The translations under genes were made by a program, and so were the position numbers. From CAYFIW01 sp964343265 (GTDB taxonomy: Bacteria > Chloroflexota > Dehalococcoidia > Lucifugimonadales > UBA826), in assembly GCA_964343265.1 (NCBI GenBank), contig CAYFIW010000062.1:1-8426 (forward strand): a DNA stretch of 8,426 nt, in the 5' to 3' direction. A model generated the notes under the pieces. It had not been told where the DNA came from. It worked only from the letters and a program-made list of their open reading frames with translations, and ran no database searches. This document shows, piece by piece, positions 1 through 6,604 of this stretch (positions within the stretch are counted from its first letter, which is position 1; each line of letters begins with the position of its first letter).

Positions 1-437
1 ATATGTCTGGAGTTATAGCCCAAAACAATGCTTTTGTCGTACTAATGCATAATACGGAAACTCCCGATTATACAGATGTGGTGGATGACACGGTTCGCGA
101 ATTAGAGCTTATGGTAAAAGGGGCTGTTAAAAGAGGGATACAAGAAGAAAAGATAATAATTGATCCGGGCATTGGTTTTGGAAAGAATTGGCACGAAAAT
201 CTTGAGATTTTGAGAAGACTTGAGGAATATAAAACAATTGGATTACCTTTGATGGTAGGCACTTCTAGAAAATCCATTATAGGAAAAATTCTTGACCTGC
301 CAGTTGACGATAGGATTGAAGGTACGGCCGCAACAGTATCTATGGCTATCGCAAAAGGTGCAGATATTGTGAGAGTACATGATGTTAAAGAGATGGTCAG
401 AGTTTCCCGAATGACTGACGCGATAGTCCGAGGCTGA
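1..437 (+). CDS. folP: Dihydropteroate synthase, C-terminal part (5' end outside window)
   Basis: Dihydropteroate synthase condenses the pterin pyrophosphate with p-aminobenzoate to give dihydropteroate in cytosolic folate synthesis. The window begins inside the gene, so about the last 144 residues are visible. Family landmarks in order are the MHN-TETP segment (counterpart of the usual MHMxGxP), DPGIGFGKNWHENL with the pterin-binding aspartate/lysine region, the GTSRKSIIG loop, RIEGTAA, and the C-terminal GADIVRVHDVKE strand with the phosphate-binding Arg and His. The ATG at position 3 is internal methionine in the barrel, not the start, because the first half of the TIM barrel must lie upstream. 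The stop is TGA at 435-437. folK follows after 8 nt in the same direction, which supports a folate operon. Confidence 0.95.
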   Translation, partial: MSGVIAQNNAFVVLMHNTETPDYTDVVDDTVRELELMVKGAVKRGIQEEKIIIDPGIGFGKNWHENLEILRRLEEYKTIGLPLMVGTSRKSIIGKILDLPVDDRIEGTAATVSMAIAKGADIVRVHDVKEMVRVSRMTDAIVRG

Positions 438-445
438 TATTTGTT

Positions 446-934
446 GTGTTAAACACTGATATATATATAGGATTAGGTTCAAACATTGGTGATAAATTGA
501 TGAATTTGAAGCAATCTCTGGAGGAAATAAGTAGGTTTGCTATCTTTGAAAAAGTTTCGTCTCCCTATTTATCAAGCCCCATTGGGTTTTCATCTCAACC
601 ATCTTTCATAAATGCCGCCTGCAAAGTAAGCACCGAGTTGGACTGTTGGGTATTTCTAGATAGGTTGAATTCAATTGAGGAATACATCGGAAGGCTCAGG
701 CCCTTTAAAAATGCGCCCAGAGCTATCGATCTTGATATTTTGCTTTGGGGGAATATGAGAGTATCTCAGCCTGGTCTGATCATACCTCATCCTGAAATTT
801 TGAAAAGGAGGTTCGTTTTAGAGCCTTTAATCGAACTAAACCCTTCGATAGTCAACCCGGCCACAGGAAACTTTTTTTATGAAGACGGTTCTTATACCTT
901 AAGGGATACTGATTTGGTCAGGATAAGGTGGTAG
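446..934 (+). CDS. folK: 2-amino-4-hydroxy-6-hydroxymethyldihydropteridine pyrophosphokinase (HPPK)
   Basis: HPPK transfers pyrophosphate from ATP to 6-hydroxymethyl-dihydropterin, making the substrate used by FolP. The 162-residue length is normal for the single-domain enzyme. The sequence shows the N-terminal IGLGSNIGD strand-loop (residues 8-16), QPSFINAACKV (51-61) and the signature region R83-L-R85-P...PRAIDLDILLWG (to about 102), whose two Asp residues (D95, D97) bind the Mg ions. It ends with IIPHPEILKRRFVLEPLIEL (112-131). The start is GTG at 446, directly before the conserved N-terminal strand; no closer ATG exists. A GAGG at 430-433 lies about 12 nt upstream, so ribosome binding probably relies partly on coupling to folP, which ends 8 nt before. 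The gene converges on the small minus-strand gene ending at 941, leaving only 6 nt between stops. Confidence 0.95.
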   Translation: MLNTDIYIGLGSNIGDKLMNLKQSLEEISRFAIFEKVSSPYLSSPIGFSSQPSFINAACKVSTELDCWVFLDRLNSIEEYIGRLRPFKNAPRAIDLDILLWGNMRVSQPGLIIPHPEILKRRFVLEPLIELNPSIVNPATGNFFYEDGSYTLRDTDLVRIRW

Positions 935-940
935 CTAAAT

Positions 941-1120
941 TTATTCAATTTCAGATGTCATGAAGTCAGGTATTGAATTTTCTATCTTATAGATTAGTTC
1001 ACACGACTCACATTGAATTGAACCTTTAATTATCTCATCATCTTCGATAAGTTCTATTTCAAGGGTTAGATCAGATTTGCAAGTAGGACAGACGAGTATC
1101 TCCATAAGACATTTTTTCAT
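941..1120 (-). CDS. Trm112-like small zinc-binding protein
   Basis: This is a 59-residue reading frame that a longer length cut-off would miss. The protein opens MKKCLMEILVCPTCKSDL and has two CxxC pairs, C11/C14 and C37/C40, followed by YKIENSIPDFM. This is the layout of the Trm112 family: a four-cysteine zinc knuckle, then a strand ending in a (G/S)IPxM motif. Family members activate SAM-dependent methyltransferases that modify rRNA, tRNA or release factors; the bacterial partners are mostly not defined, so no partner is claimed here. ATG 1120 was chosen over the internal in-frame ATG at 1105 because the MKKxLMEIL opening matches the family. A weak AAGGA lies about 14 nt upstream. It is the last gene of the glyS run, 34 nt after the CopD-like gene, and converges on folK. 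Confidence 0.85.
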   Translation of the reverse strand: MKKCLMEILVCPTCKSDLTLEIELIEDDEIIKGSIQCESCELIYKIENSIPDFMTSEIE

Positions 1121-1154
1121 TTCAATTGAATTATTCCTTATTGATTGAAAGCCA

Positions 1155-1670
1155 TTATCCCTGGGTTGAGTAATAAATAAAAGAAAGTAGATCTGATAAT
1201 AGAAATACTAGCAATCCTAGGACTACAAGCAAATTATATCCTGAAAGTATTCTAACCAATTTTACTTTTTTACTAATCATCTGCCTATTGTGACTGCTAT
1301 GTAATAGGTTATTACTTTGCCTTTTGGCTCTTATTATGTAAAACATAATTGCTACAAATATGATTTTTATGCCTAATACTAGGACATAATTAGCGCCGAC
1401 TTCACCGGGAGTTAGTCGGTCAAAAGTCATTATTACACCCGTCGCCAAAAGTACAAAAACACATGTGTCTACTAATGACCTAAATTCTTTTGCCACCCTC
1501 TCACCCAAACCCTGATTTGCTTTATAAGCATCAGAATGCCTGTTCTTCATGGATGGCTTCAATACTAGGAGCCAAAATAGGCTTCCCCCTACCCAGGCAG
1601 CTGCGGAAACCATGTGCGCCCACCTTACGATAATTTTAAATACATCTGTGAAATCCACTATATTAATCAT
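1155..1670 (-). CDS. CopD-like four-helix integral membrane protein
   Basis: A 171-residue hydrophobic protein with four predicted membrane segments: roughly residues 13-37, 66-84, 93-115 and 138-166. The first helix carries RWAHMVSAAAWVGGSLFW (16-33), with a His at 19 followed by an AxWxGG turn, typical of the CopD/DUF2269-type membrane domain. Family members have been linked to copper handling or haem-like redox roles, but many are uncharacterised, so the exact role is open. The start ATG (1668-1670) lies within the end of the thioredoxin gene: an 8-nt overlap of the form ATGATTAA, with no clear Shine-Dalgarno, implying translational coupling. The pairing suggests that both proteins act at the cytoplasmic membrane. 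The N-terminus is likely cytoplasmic or very short, since there is no separate signal peptide. Confidence 0.75.
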   Translation of the reverse strand: MINIVDFTDVFKIIVRWAHMVSAAAWVGGSLFWLLVLKPSMKNRHSDAYKANQGLGERVAKEFRSLVDTCVFVLLATGVIMTFDRLTPGEVGANYVLVLGIKIIFVAIMFYIIRAKRQSNNLLHSSHNRQMISKKVKLVRILSGYNLLVVLGLLVFLLSDLLSFIYYSTQG

Positions 1671-2220
1671 CCGAGAGAATCAAGTTGATGTTTTCCCTCA
1701 ACTGGTCTGCATTTATAGCCCCTTCCCAAGTTTTGAGAACATCACCTTTTGCATCAATGAAAAAGGTGGTAGGGAAACCTGATACTCCATAAGCCACAGA
1801 TATAGAACCGTCAGGATCTGAACCAACGGCGTACGAGATACCTGTGGCTTTTACGAAATTTTTACCATCATCTACTGAATCCAAACCTACTAATTGAATA
1901 CCTACGACTTCGACGGCATTTTTGTGTTCTTTGTATAAATTATTAATTTCTGGCATTTCAGCGACACAGGGTGGGCATGATGGGAACCAAAAATTTAAAA
2001 CTATTGGTAGGGATTTTTCCCTCGTAAATCGATAAAGCTCATCTTCAGAATAATCTTGAGTTTCATACAAAGTTATATCGAATTCGGGAGCCCTTTGAGA
2101 AGATTGCATTACGGAGCATCCGAATGATGCCGACAGAATAAAAATTAAAACGATACAGACCAGCAAAATTTTGGAATTTATAAATCCTGACAATGAATAG
2201 TGAGAATATTTGTTAATCAT
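1663..2220 (-). CDS. TlpA/ResA-like membrane-anchored thioredoxin
   Basis: A 185-residue extracytoplasmic thiol-disulfide protein. The N-terminus has a positively charged start and a hydrophobic stretch at about residues 17-33, ending in SASFGC with Cys35. This may be a lipoprotein site, although Phe at -2 and Ser at -3 make it a poor lipobox, so a plain membrane anchor is possible. The thioredoxin domain follows: LNFWFPSCPPCVAEMPE (75-91) with active-site C82 and C85, the GIQLVGLDS strand (107-115), and the cis-proline loop GVSGFPTTFFID (145-156, P150). TlpA/ResA proteins reduce or oxidise cysteines of exported proteins, often apocytochromes or copper-binding factors. The start ATG overlaps the sbcD stop by 4 nt (ATGA) and the 3' end overlaps the CopD-like gene by 8 nt, so translation is probably coupled on both sides. 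Confidence 0.88.
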   Translation of the reverse strand: MINKYSHYSLSGFINSKILLVCIVLIFILSASFGCSVMQSSQRAPEFDITLYETQDYSEDELYRFTREKSLPIVLNFWFPSCPPCVAEMPEINNLYKEHKNAVEVVGIQLVGLDSVDDGKNFVKATGISYAVGSDPDGSISVAYGVSGFPTTFFIDAKGDVLKTWEGAINADQLRENINLILSDD

Positions 2221-3473
2221 TTTTTCAGGATTGTTCCAGGCGGTATTTCCTCAATTAAGGACTTACCTCTTTCAAGGAGTATTTTCTTTTTTTCGTCTGG
2301 CAATTGCCTCTCATCTAAATAAGCACTTAGTGCTTCTACAGGTGCTATTGACTCAGACAGAGATTTTCCAAGCCTGTTTCTGCTCTCAGTGATTATATTT
2401 TTGCGGACAGTTGCTACGAAATGGGCATTTGCCAGATAAGATCTGATTTTAGTCTCATTGATGTCCTGTGATTTGTTGGCTGGGGTTTCTATAAACACTT
2501 GAACTATTGCATTTTCAATCTCATAAGTGTCAATACTGCGAAATATCTTATCCATGGGATTGTGCTCAGAATCATTTATATCGATACGTATAGTAACGAA
2601 CTTTCGAGCATTGACAGGGATAAAATTAAAGGATGTTTCCCTATTTTGTAATGTCTGTGACGTATCTAAAGTAATAGCACAAAACCCCTTGACGTCTTTT
2701 TCTTCTCCGAAGTCTATCCTTTGTAGACTTCCTGGATAGACTATTTTTGGTGAGGTGTTCAAAATTTGGTGTTTGTGAATGTGCCCTAATGCTATATAGT
2801 CAAGCTCTGGTAATGCAATCGCACTTTTGAGTAACACATAATCCTTACCTAGCATCATAGATTTCTCAGAGCTTGTAGTTGCGGAATCTACAGAAACGTG
2901 ACCTGCGAGTACTGATGGTATTGTTGGATCCAGGCTCTTTGCTAAATGCTTTACAGCAGTTGTTATTTTCTCTTCGATAGAAGCTTTTAAATCTTCGTTG
3001 GAAAGTGATTCATCAGATTCATCAATACTGGACATAAATTGACCTTTCCTGATCCATGGTAAGGCAATGATCTGTATGGGCCCGCTTTTTGTTTTAATCA
3101 GATGTGTTTCTAAGCTGTTGGCTATATGAACATTTTCTACATCTAGTGCACTGAATATATCTAGAGCTGTTGCCGGTCCAGGAATATTTGGTGAATCATG
3201 GTTACCTGCAAGCAGAAAAACTTGGATTCCACTATTTGCCAATTTTGAAATTCTGTAAGCAAATTCTCTTTGATGAGTTTGACTTGGATTTCGACTTTTA
3301 TATTGGTCCCCTGCAAAAAGTACTAAGTCCGCATCCTGAGTTATTGAGTAATCAACTACTTCATCAAGTGTGTTCAGAAAATCTTTTAGTCGCGACGATG
3401 ATCTTGTTTCAGGATCTGGTATGCCGTAGTTCTCTACTCCAATATGAACATCTGCAGTATGGACGACCAGCAA
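2217..3473 (-). CDS. sbcD: DNA double-strand break repair exonuclease subunit, SbcD/Mre11 type
   Basis: A 418-residue calcineurin-like metallophosphoesterase of the SbcD/Mre11 family, the nuclease half of the SbcCD complex that cleaves hairpins and processes double-strand ends. All metal-binding motifs are present: HTADVHIG (D8, H10), AGDQYKSRNPS (D56), AGNHD (N91, H92), AGH (H192) and LGHIHKH (H230, H232). The nuclease domain covers about residues 1-280 and the remaining 140 residues form the capping and C-terminal region. The start is TTG at 3473-3471: an in-frame TAA sits immediately upstream, so no longer form is possible, and a strong AGGAGGG is 6 nt away. The gene lies 46 nt after glyS. 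No SbcC/Rad50 ATPase is in this window; the gene directly downstream is the thioredoxin instead. Confidence 0.92.
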   Translation of the reverse strand: MLVVHTADVHIGVENYGIPDPETRSSSRLKDFLNTLDEVVDYSITQDADLVLFAGDQYKSRNPSQTHQREFAYRISKLANSGIQVFLLAGNHDSPNIPGPATALDIFSALDVENVHIANSLETHLIKTKSGPIQIIALPWIRKGQFMSSIDESDESLSNEDLKASIEEKITTAVKHLAKSLDPTIPSVLAGHVSVDSATTSSEKSMMLGKDYVLLKSAIALPELDYIALGHIHKHQILNTSPKIVYPGSLQRIDFGEEKDVKGFCAITLDTSQTLQNRETSFNFIPVNARKFVTIRIDINDSEHNPMDKIFRSIDTYEIENAIVQVFIETPANKSQDINETKIRSYLANAHFVATVRKNIITESRNRLGKSLSESIAPVEALSAYLDERQLPDEKKKILLERGKSLIEEIPPGTILKK

Positions 3474-3479
3474 TTAGAA

Positions 3480-3486
3480 CCCTCCT
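3480..3486 (-). promoter_or_regulatory. Strong Shine-Dalgarno deciding the sbcD TTG start
   Basis: The minus strand reads AGGAGGG here, followed by 6 nt and the TTG codon of sbcD. The three bases just before the TTG are an in-frame TAA. Together these fix the start codon as TTG, although the only nearby alternative (CTG, next codon) cannot be formally excluded. Confidence 0.85.
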
Positions 3487-3519
3487 GATGTATGTGATGA
3501 AATTCCGGAGTTATTATGG

Positions 3520-4860
3520 TCAAACATTAAGTTTATCGGAGACGATTTGATCGAGTCCTGTAATGGATACTCTAGTTTGAGTCATAGAGTCTCTTTCTCG
3601 AATCGTAACCATATTGTCTTCAAGGGAATCAAAGTCTACTGTCACGCACAATGGAGTCCCAATTTCATCTTGTCTCCTATATCGTCTCCCTATGCTTTGT
3701 GCGTCATCAAATTGAACTAGACCTTCAATGAGTATAGATTTTCGGACATCGTCGTATACTTTTCGAGCTAATGGGGTTAGTTTTTCGTTTCTGCTTAATG
3801 GGAGTACAGCGACCTTAACGGGTGCAACACTAGGGTGGAGCTTAAGGAGCACGCGAGTATCTTTCTTACCGGATGCTGCTTCTGTCTCTTCTTCAGTGTA
3901 GGCATCTACTAAAAGCGTCATCACAGCCCTGTCTACACCTAGAGAAGGCTCTATGCAATAAGGTACTACATGTTCTCCTGATGCATCATCAAAGTAAGTT
4001 AGTCGCTCGCCACTCATTTCCATATGAGCTTTAAGGTCAAAGTCTGTTCTATTGGCAATGCCTTGGATTTCTCCCCACCCCCAAGGAAATTGGTACTCAA
4101 TGTCCCAAGTGTCTTTTGCGTAATGAGATAATTCGTCACCCTCATGTTGTCTTAGTCTTAGTTTGTCTCTTGTGACACCTAAGTTGTAATACCAGTCAAG
4201 ACAGTCTTTTTTCCATTCTTCATGAATTTTTTCATCATCACCAGGCATAACAAAATATTCAATTTCCATCATTTCAAATTCGCGTGTTCTAAAAATGAAA
4301 TTTCCTGTGGTTATTTCGTTCCGAAATGCTTTACCGATTTGTGCGATTCCGAAGGGGAGTTTTTTCCTGGTTGACGTAACTACATTACTGAAATTCACAA
4401 ATATACCCTGCGCGGTTTCCGGCCTCAGATATACTACTGCTGCGTCTTCCTCAACTGGCCCCATATGTGTTTTAAACATTAAATGAAATAATCTTGGTTC
4501 TGAGAGTTCACCACCACATTCCGGGCAATCAGTTGTTTCTAGATGGTCTTCTCGGAATCTGCGATTACATTCCCTACATTCCACAAGAGGGTCTGTGAAA
4601 TTTTCAAGATGTCCGCTAGCTCGCCAAGCATCTGGATGCATTAGAATCGCAGCGTCGAGACCAACCATGTCGTCTCGCTGTAAGACCATAGTTTTCCACC
4701 AGGAATCTTTGATGTTGCGTTTGAGTTCTGCACCCAGTGGTCCATAATCCCATGTGCTTGCAAGGCCGCCATAGATTTCGCTGCTTTGAAATACAAAACC
4801 TCTTCTTTTGCAGAGGGAAGATATTTTTTCTAAGCTAATTTCAGCACTTTCTTGAGACAA
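3520..4860 (-). CDS. glyS: Glycyl-tRNA synthetase, single-chain homodimeric (alpha2) type
   Basis: This class II synthetase charges tRNA-Gly with glycine. The 446-residue length fits the alpha2 form, not the separate alpha and beta chains. Visible features are the N-terminal GFVFQSSEIYGGLASTWDYGPLG (21-43); a four-Cys zinc knuckle (C95, C98, C112, C115) in the insertion; YLRPETAQGIFVNF (144-157); motif 2 GKAFRNEI...FRTREFEMMEIEYF (176-203); WGWGEIQGIANRTDFDL (260-276) in the glycine site; and motif 3 PYCIEPSLGVDR (300-311), followed by the C-terminal anticodon-binding domain. A small oddity is FHLMF at 125-129, where FNLMF is usual. The start is TTG at 4860-4858, the first possible start after an upstream in-frame TAA at about 4897-4899, with AGGAAGG 5 nt upstream. 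It is the first gene of the leftward run. Confidence 0.97.
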   Translation of the reverse strand: MSQESAEISLEKISSLCKRRGFVFQSSEIYGGLASTWDYGPLGAELKRNIKDSWWKTMVLQRDDMVGLDAAILMHPDAWRASGHLENFTDPLVECRECNRRFREDHLETTDCPECGGELSEPRLFHLMFKTHMGPVEEDAAVVYLRPETAQGIFVNFSNVVTSTRKKLPFGIAQIGKAFRNEITTGNFIFRTREFEMMEIEYFVMPGDDEKIHEEWKKDCLDWYYNLGVTRDKLRLRQHEGDELSHYAKDTWDIEYQFPWGWGEIQGIANRTDFDLKAHMEMSGERLTYFDDASGEHVVPYCIEPSLGVDRAVMTLLVDAYTEEETEAASGKKDTRVLLKLHPSVAPVKVAVLPLSRNEKLTPLARKVYDDVRKSILIEGLVQFDDAQSIGRRYRRQDEIGTPLCVTVDFDSLEDNMVTIRERDSMTQTRVSITGLDQIVSDKLNV

Positions 4861-4865
4861 ATTGA

Positions 4866-4872
4866 CCTTCCT
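4866..4872 (-). promoter_or_regulatory. Shine-Dalgarno for the glyS TTG start
   Basis: The minus strand reads AGGAAGG, 5 nt before the TTG codon of glyS. This supports TTG as the real start; the next in-frame ATG would remove the conserved first 57 residues. Confidence 0.8.
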
Positions 4873-4895
4873 ATTTGTTATTTCTAAGTGGGGAA

Positions 4896-4904
4896 ATTAT
4901 ATCA
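4896..4904 (-). promoter_or_regulatory. Extended -10 promoter for the glyS operon
   Basis: The minus strand reads TGATATAAT, a perfect TATAAT hexamer preceded by the TGn extension of a sigma70-type extended -10 element. No good -35 box is found at 16-18 nt (the bases there read CAGGTT); a TTGAAA lies 13 nt away, which is too close. An extended -10 often works without a -35 box. Transcription would start near 4889, giving a leader of about 28 nt, too short for a T-box or other large riboswitch. It would drive the leftward run of five genes. Confidence 0.6.
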
Positions 4905-4981
4905 GAACATCGACTTTCAACCTGATTTTGAGCCTCTTTTCGATAATAAAATAGTATTTGCAAAGGGTCCATTTGAAACGG

Positions 4982-5010
4982 TCAACAAATGTATTACGCT
5001 TTGTTATAAA
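4982..5010 (+). promoter_or_regulatory. Candidate promoter for the rightward unknown gene
   Basis: TCAACA (4982-4987) and TATAAA (5005-5010) are separated by 17 nt and match sigma70 -35 and -10 consensus at four and five of six positions. If used, it would make a leader of roughly 135 nt containing both inverted repeats at 5043-5077 and 5103-5121. In such AT-rich DNA a match of this quality can occur by chance, so the call is tentative. Confidence 0.3.
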
Positions 5011-5042
5011 CTCCTATACCGAAATGATTGTTACAAATTAGC

Positions 5043-5077
5043 ACTTGTGGTGATCCAATTAGTAAATCACCATAAGT
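5043..5077. repeat. 12-bp inverted repeat with 11-nt spacer (large dyad or RNA hairpin)
   Basis: ACTTGTGGTGAT (5043-5054) pairs with ATCACCATAAGT (5066-5077) over 12 positions. Eleven are Watson-Crick pairs and one is a G-T (G.U in RNA) at 5047/5073. The spacer is CCAATTAGTAA. No T-run follows on either strand, so it is not an intrinsic terminator. It lies in the divergent region 77 nt before the unknown gene and about 140 nt upstream of the glyS promoter. It could be an operator for a dimeric regulator or a hairpin in the rightward leader. Its centre (about 5060) is 52 bp, near five helical turns, from the centre of the next palindrome. Confidence 0.6.
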
Positions 5078-5102
5078 CCCATAAAAACAGATATGAAGCT
5101 TA

Positions 5103-5121
5103 AATACCAAGATTTGGTATT
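5103..5121. promoter_or_regulatory. Perfect 8-bp inverted repeat, candidate operator
   Basis: AATACCAA (5103-5110), spacer GAT, then TTGGTATT (5114-5121) form a perfect palindrome with a 3-nt centre, ending 32 nt before the ATG of the unknown 455-residue gene. The compact symmetric form fits a binding site for a dimeric helix-turn-helix regulator; a short RNA hairpin is also possible. No T-run follows, so it is not a terminator. The half-site recurs in the same relative place before the next gene (6569-6578). Confidence 0.5.
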
Positions 5122-5153
5122 GTGGCTGGATACTGAAAAGTAGAGGTAATTCG

Positions 5154-6521
5154 ATGATTGATTTGTTGGCTATAGCAAAAACAGAAGGTTCTGGTGGAGA
5201 TCTGCTTGCACACTTGTCAGGACTCTTTGAAGAGGCCGATGTACGGCCAAATGGATATCCTGATGCAATCGTTTGGAAAGGGGGAAATCACGATGGAGTC
5301 GTAAATCCCGTTGCACATTCGTTAACAGATGCATATGCCCTTTTGGGAACAATTGCTGCTGCTGACATTTTAGGGTTGCCGTTTTATGGTGTTCCTATGT
5401 GGTCACAATACAGGCATGATACAAATTTGGAGTCTCTGGCTTGGTTTGGAAATATGCCTTGTACCTCGATCAAATGGTCAACTGCGGGTGATGCCTATGT
5501 CAATGATGGCAAAGGAGGAAAGGTGGTCGTGGCAGGAAAGTCTGGGAATGCACCTTTAAGAACACAGGCAGGTGTTTACTGCAATGTACGACCGTACGGT
5601 CCTATAACTGTGGTTCGTTGTATGCCGTGTCTTCCATACTCTCAAGACAAGCCAGTTTTTGAGGTTAACGCTGAGGGAGTAGTTCATTCAGAAATGAACA
5701 CACCCGGTGTTCAGATGGCATATGCGAATCGATTGTTTTTGAAAATGGTCCATGAGACTGGTGCGGTTGGTAGGGTTGCGATGAAGCCAACACAAGCCAT
5801 GGAAGATGGTATAAATGCTGGATTGCATTCATGGTTACTACAAGGGACTAAATTTAAGGTCGGTCGTAAATACGCAGTGGACCCGTATGTTGAACACAAA
5901 GAAAGTATAGATAAAATAGCAAGCTTGTTGCCGTCAGACTTCAAAGATGGCATGGAGAACTGGGGTGGGCAGATTGAGCAACATATTTCAGATACTAATT
6001 ACGGACTTTTGATTTGGGATCTCATCGAGCATCAAGAAACTATTGTATTGGCTACTGATCTTGATGGAGACCGCTTGACAGATCTTCTTGCTGATATATC
6101 TGATCCATTGAGAGCCTTTGGTGGTCAGATAGCTAAACATCTGGGACAAGATGTTGATATGAGACAGGTATGGGGGGACATGGGGTTTACCACTGGAAAT
6201 GGCCGAGATATGACATCGGTGATGTACAGGATGGATGGACCGCCTATTCATGAACAAACACTAGGGTCTGCGGACCAAATGTTGCTTCGTTTGCTTGATG
6301 GAGATGAATGGGTTGGTGGTACTAAACAGCCATATGACCCAAGAATTCATTTTGTCCTGATAAGAGATGCTTATATTGATGCTAACCCTGGTAATGATGA
6401 ACTAAAGTCTTGGCTAGATGCTGCATTAGATAAATTTGACGAGGTATATAGTGGAGAGCGTCCGGGGTTCCTTGAAGGATATAAATCTCTTAAAAACGCT
6501 ATTACTCCCTGGGGTAATTAG
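5154..6521 (+). CDS. Uncharacterised 455-residue protein
   Basis: I do not recognise this family. The protein appears soluble: no signal peptide or membrane helices are visible. Its first third is dense in motif-like, probably conserved, segments: KTEGSGGD (9-16), WKGGNHDGVVNPVAHSLTDAY (41-61), GLPFYGVPMWSQYRHDTNLE (74-93) and NVRPYGP (144-150), followed by RCMPCLPYS (155-163) with a CxxC pair. The clustering of His, Asp, Arg and Cys suggests an enzyme. Near residue 302 it has TDLDGDRL, which resembles the metal-binding loop of phosphohexomutases, but nothing else of that family is seen. The start ATG has GAGGT 6 nt upstream. The kinase-like gene follows after 83 nt on the same strand, and similar upstream motifs suggest joint control. 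Codon use looks like that of its neighbours, so recent transfer is not indicated. Confidence 0.85.
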   Translation: MIDLLAIAKTEGSGGDLLAHLSGLFEEADVRPNGYPDAIVWKGGNHDGVVNPVAHSLTDAYALLGTIAAADILGLPFYGVPMWSQYRHDTNLESLAWFGNMPCTSIKWSTAGDAYVNDGKGGKVVVAGKSGNAPLRTQAGVYCNVRPYGPITVVRCMPCLPYSQDKPVFEVNAEGVVHSEMNTPGVQMAYANRLFLKMVHETGAVGRVAMKPTQAMEDGINAGLHSWLLQGTKFKVGRKYAVDPYVEHKESIDKIASLLPSDFKDGMENWGGQIEQHISDTNYGLLIWDLIEHQETIVLATDLDGDRLTDLLADISDPLRAFGGQIAKHLGQDVDMRQVWGDMGFTTGNGRDMTSVMYRMDGPPIHEQTLGSADQMLLRLLDGDEWVGGTKQPYDPRIHFVLIRDAYIDANPGNDELKSWLDAALDKFDEVYSGERPGFLEGYKSLKNAITPWGN

Positions 6522-6553
6522 AAGCTTGTTTATAGGACTATAGTTTTTGACTC

Positions 6554-6578
6554 TAAACCAATAGTTTTATTTGGTATT
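6554..6578. promoter_or_regulatory. Imperfect inverted repeat sharing ATTTGGTATT with the 5103-5121 palindrome
   Basis: TTGGTATT (6571-6578) is identical to the right arm of the palindrome at 5103-5121, and the match extends to ten bases (ATTTGGTATT, 6569-6578 and 5112-5121). The left arm TAAACCAA (6554-6561) matches the perfect arm at six of eight positions, with a 9-nt spacer instead of 3. The motif ends 26 nt before the GTG start of the kinase-like gene, compared with 32 nt before the unknown gene. A TGTAATAAT just downstream (6579-6587) could be a weak extended -10. Confidence 0.35.
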
Positions 6579-6604
6579 TGTAATAATTAAAAGGTGTTGT
6601 AGCT

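Noticed and set aside
3..437. ATG at position 3 as the true folP start
   Set aside because: The conserved N-terminal half of dihydropteroate synthase is absent and the frame is open to the window edge, so the gene must begin upstream.
1549..1782. A 77-codon + strand frame opposite the CopD-like and thioredoxin genes
   Set aside because: It is a shadow of two well-supported minus-strand genes, with no protein motif of its own.
3170..3550. A 126-codon + strand frame opposite sbcD
   Set aside because: It is antisense to conserved SbcD motifs and lacks any family-like sequence; the minus-strand gene explains the region.
4861..4895. T-box or other riboswitch in front of glyS
   Set aside because: The leader from the likely transcription start is only about 28 nt, with no T-box sequence and no terminator hairpin.
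4888..5103. A 71-codon open frame on the + strand in the divergent intergenic region, starting at GTG
   Set aside because: It overlaps the glyS promoter and the dyad, has no clear Shine-Dalgarno, and its translation shows no recognisable motif or domain-like pattern. It is most likely a chance frame in AT-rich DNA.
5103..5121. Rho-independent terminator at the perfect palindrome
   Set aside because: The stem is AT-rich with a 3-nt loop and is followed by GTGGCTGG rather than a T-run on the + strand.
6057..6074. DxDGDR in the 455-residue protein as evidence of a phosphohexomutase
   Set aside because: The motif alone is short, and the phosphoserine loop and other family segments are missing.
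6530..6547. Terminator after the unknown gene (TATAG...CTATA followed by TTTTT)
   Set aside because: The stem is only five AT-rich pairs with a 2-nt loop, too small and tight to form a real terminator hairpin.
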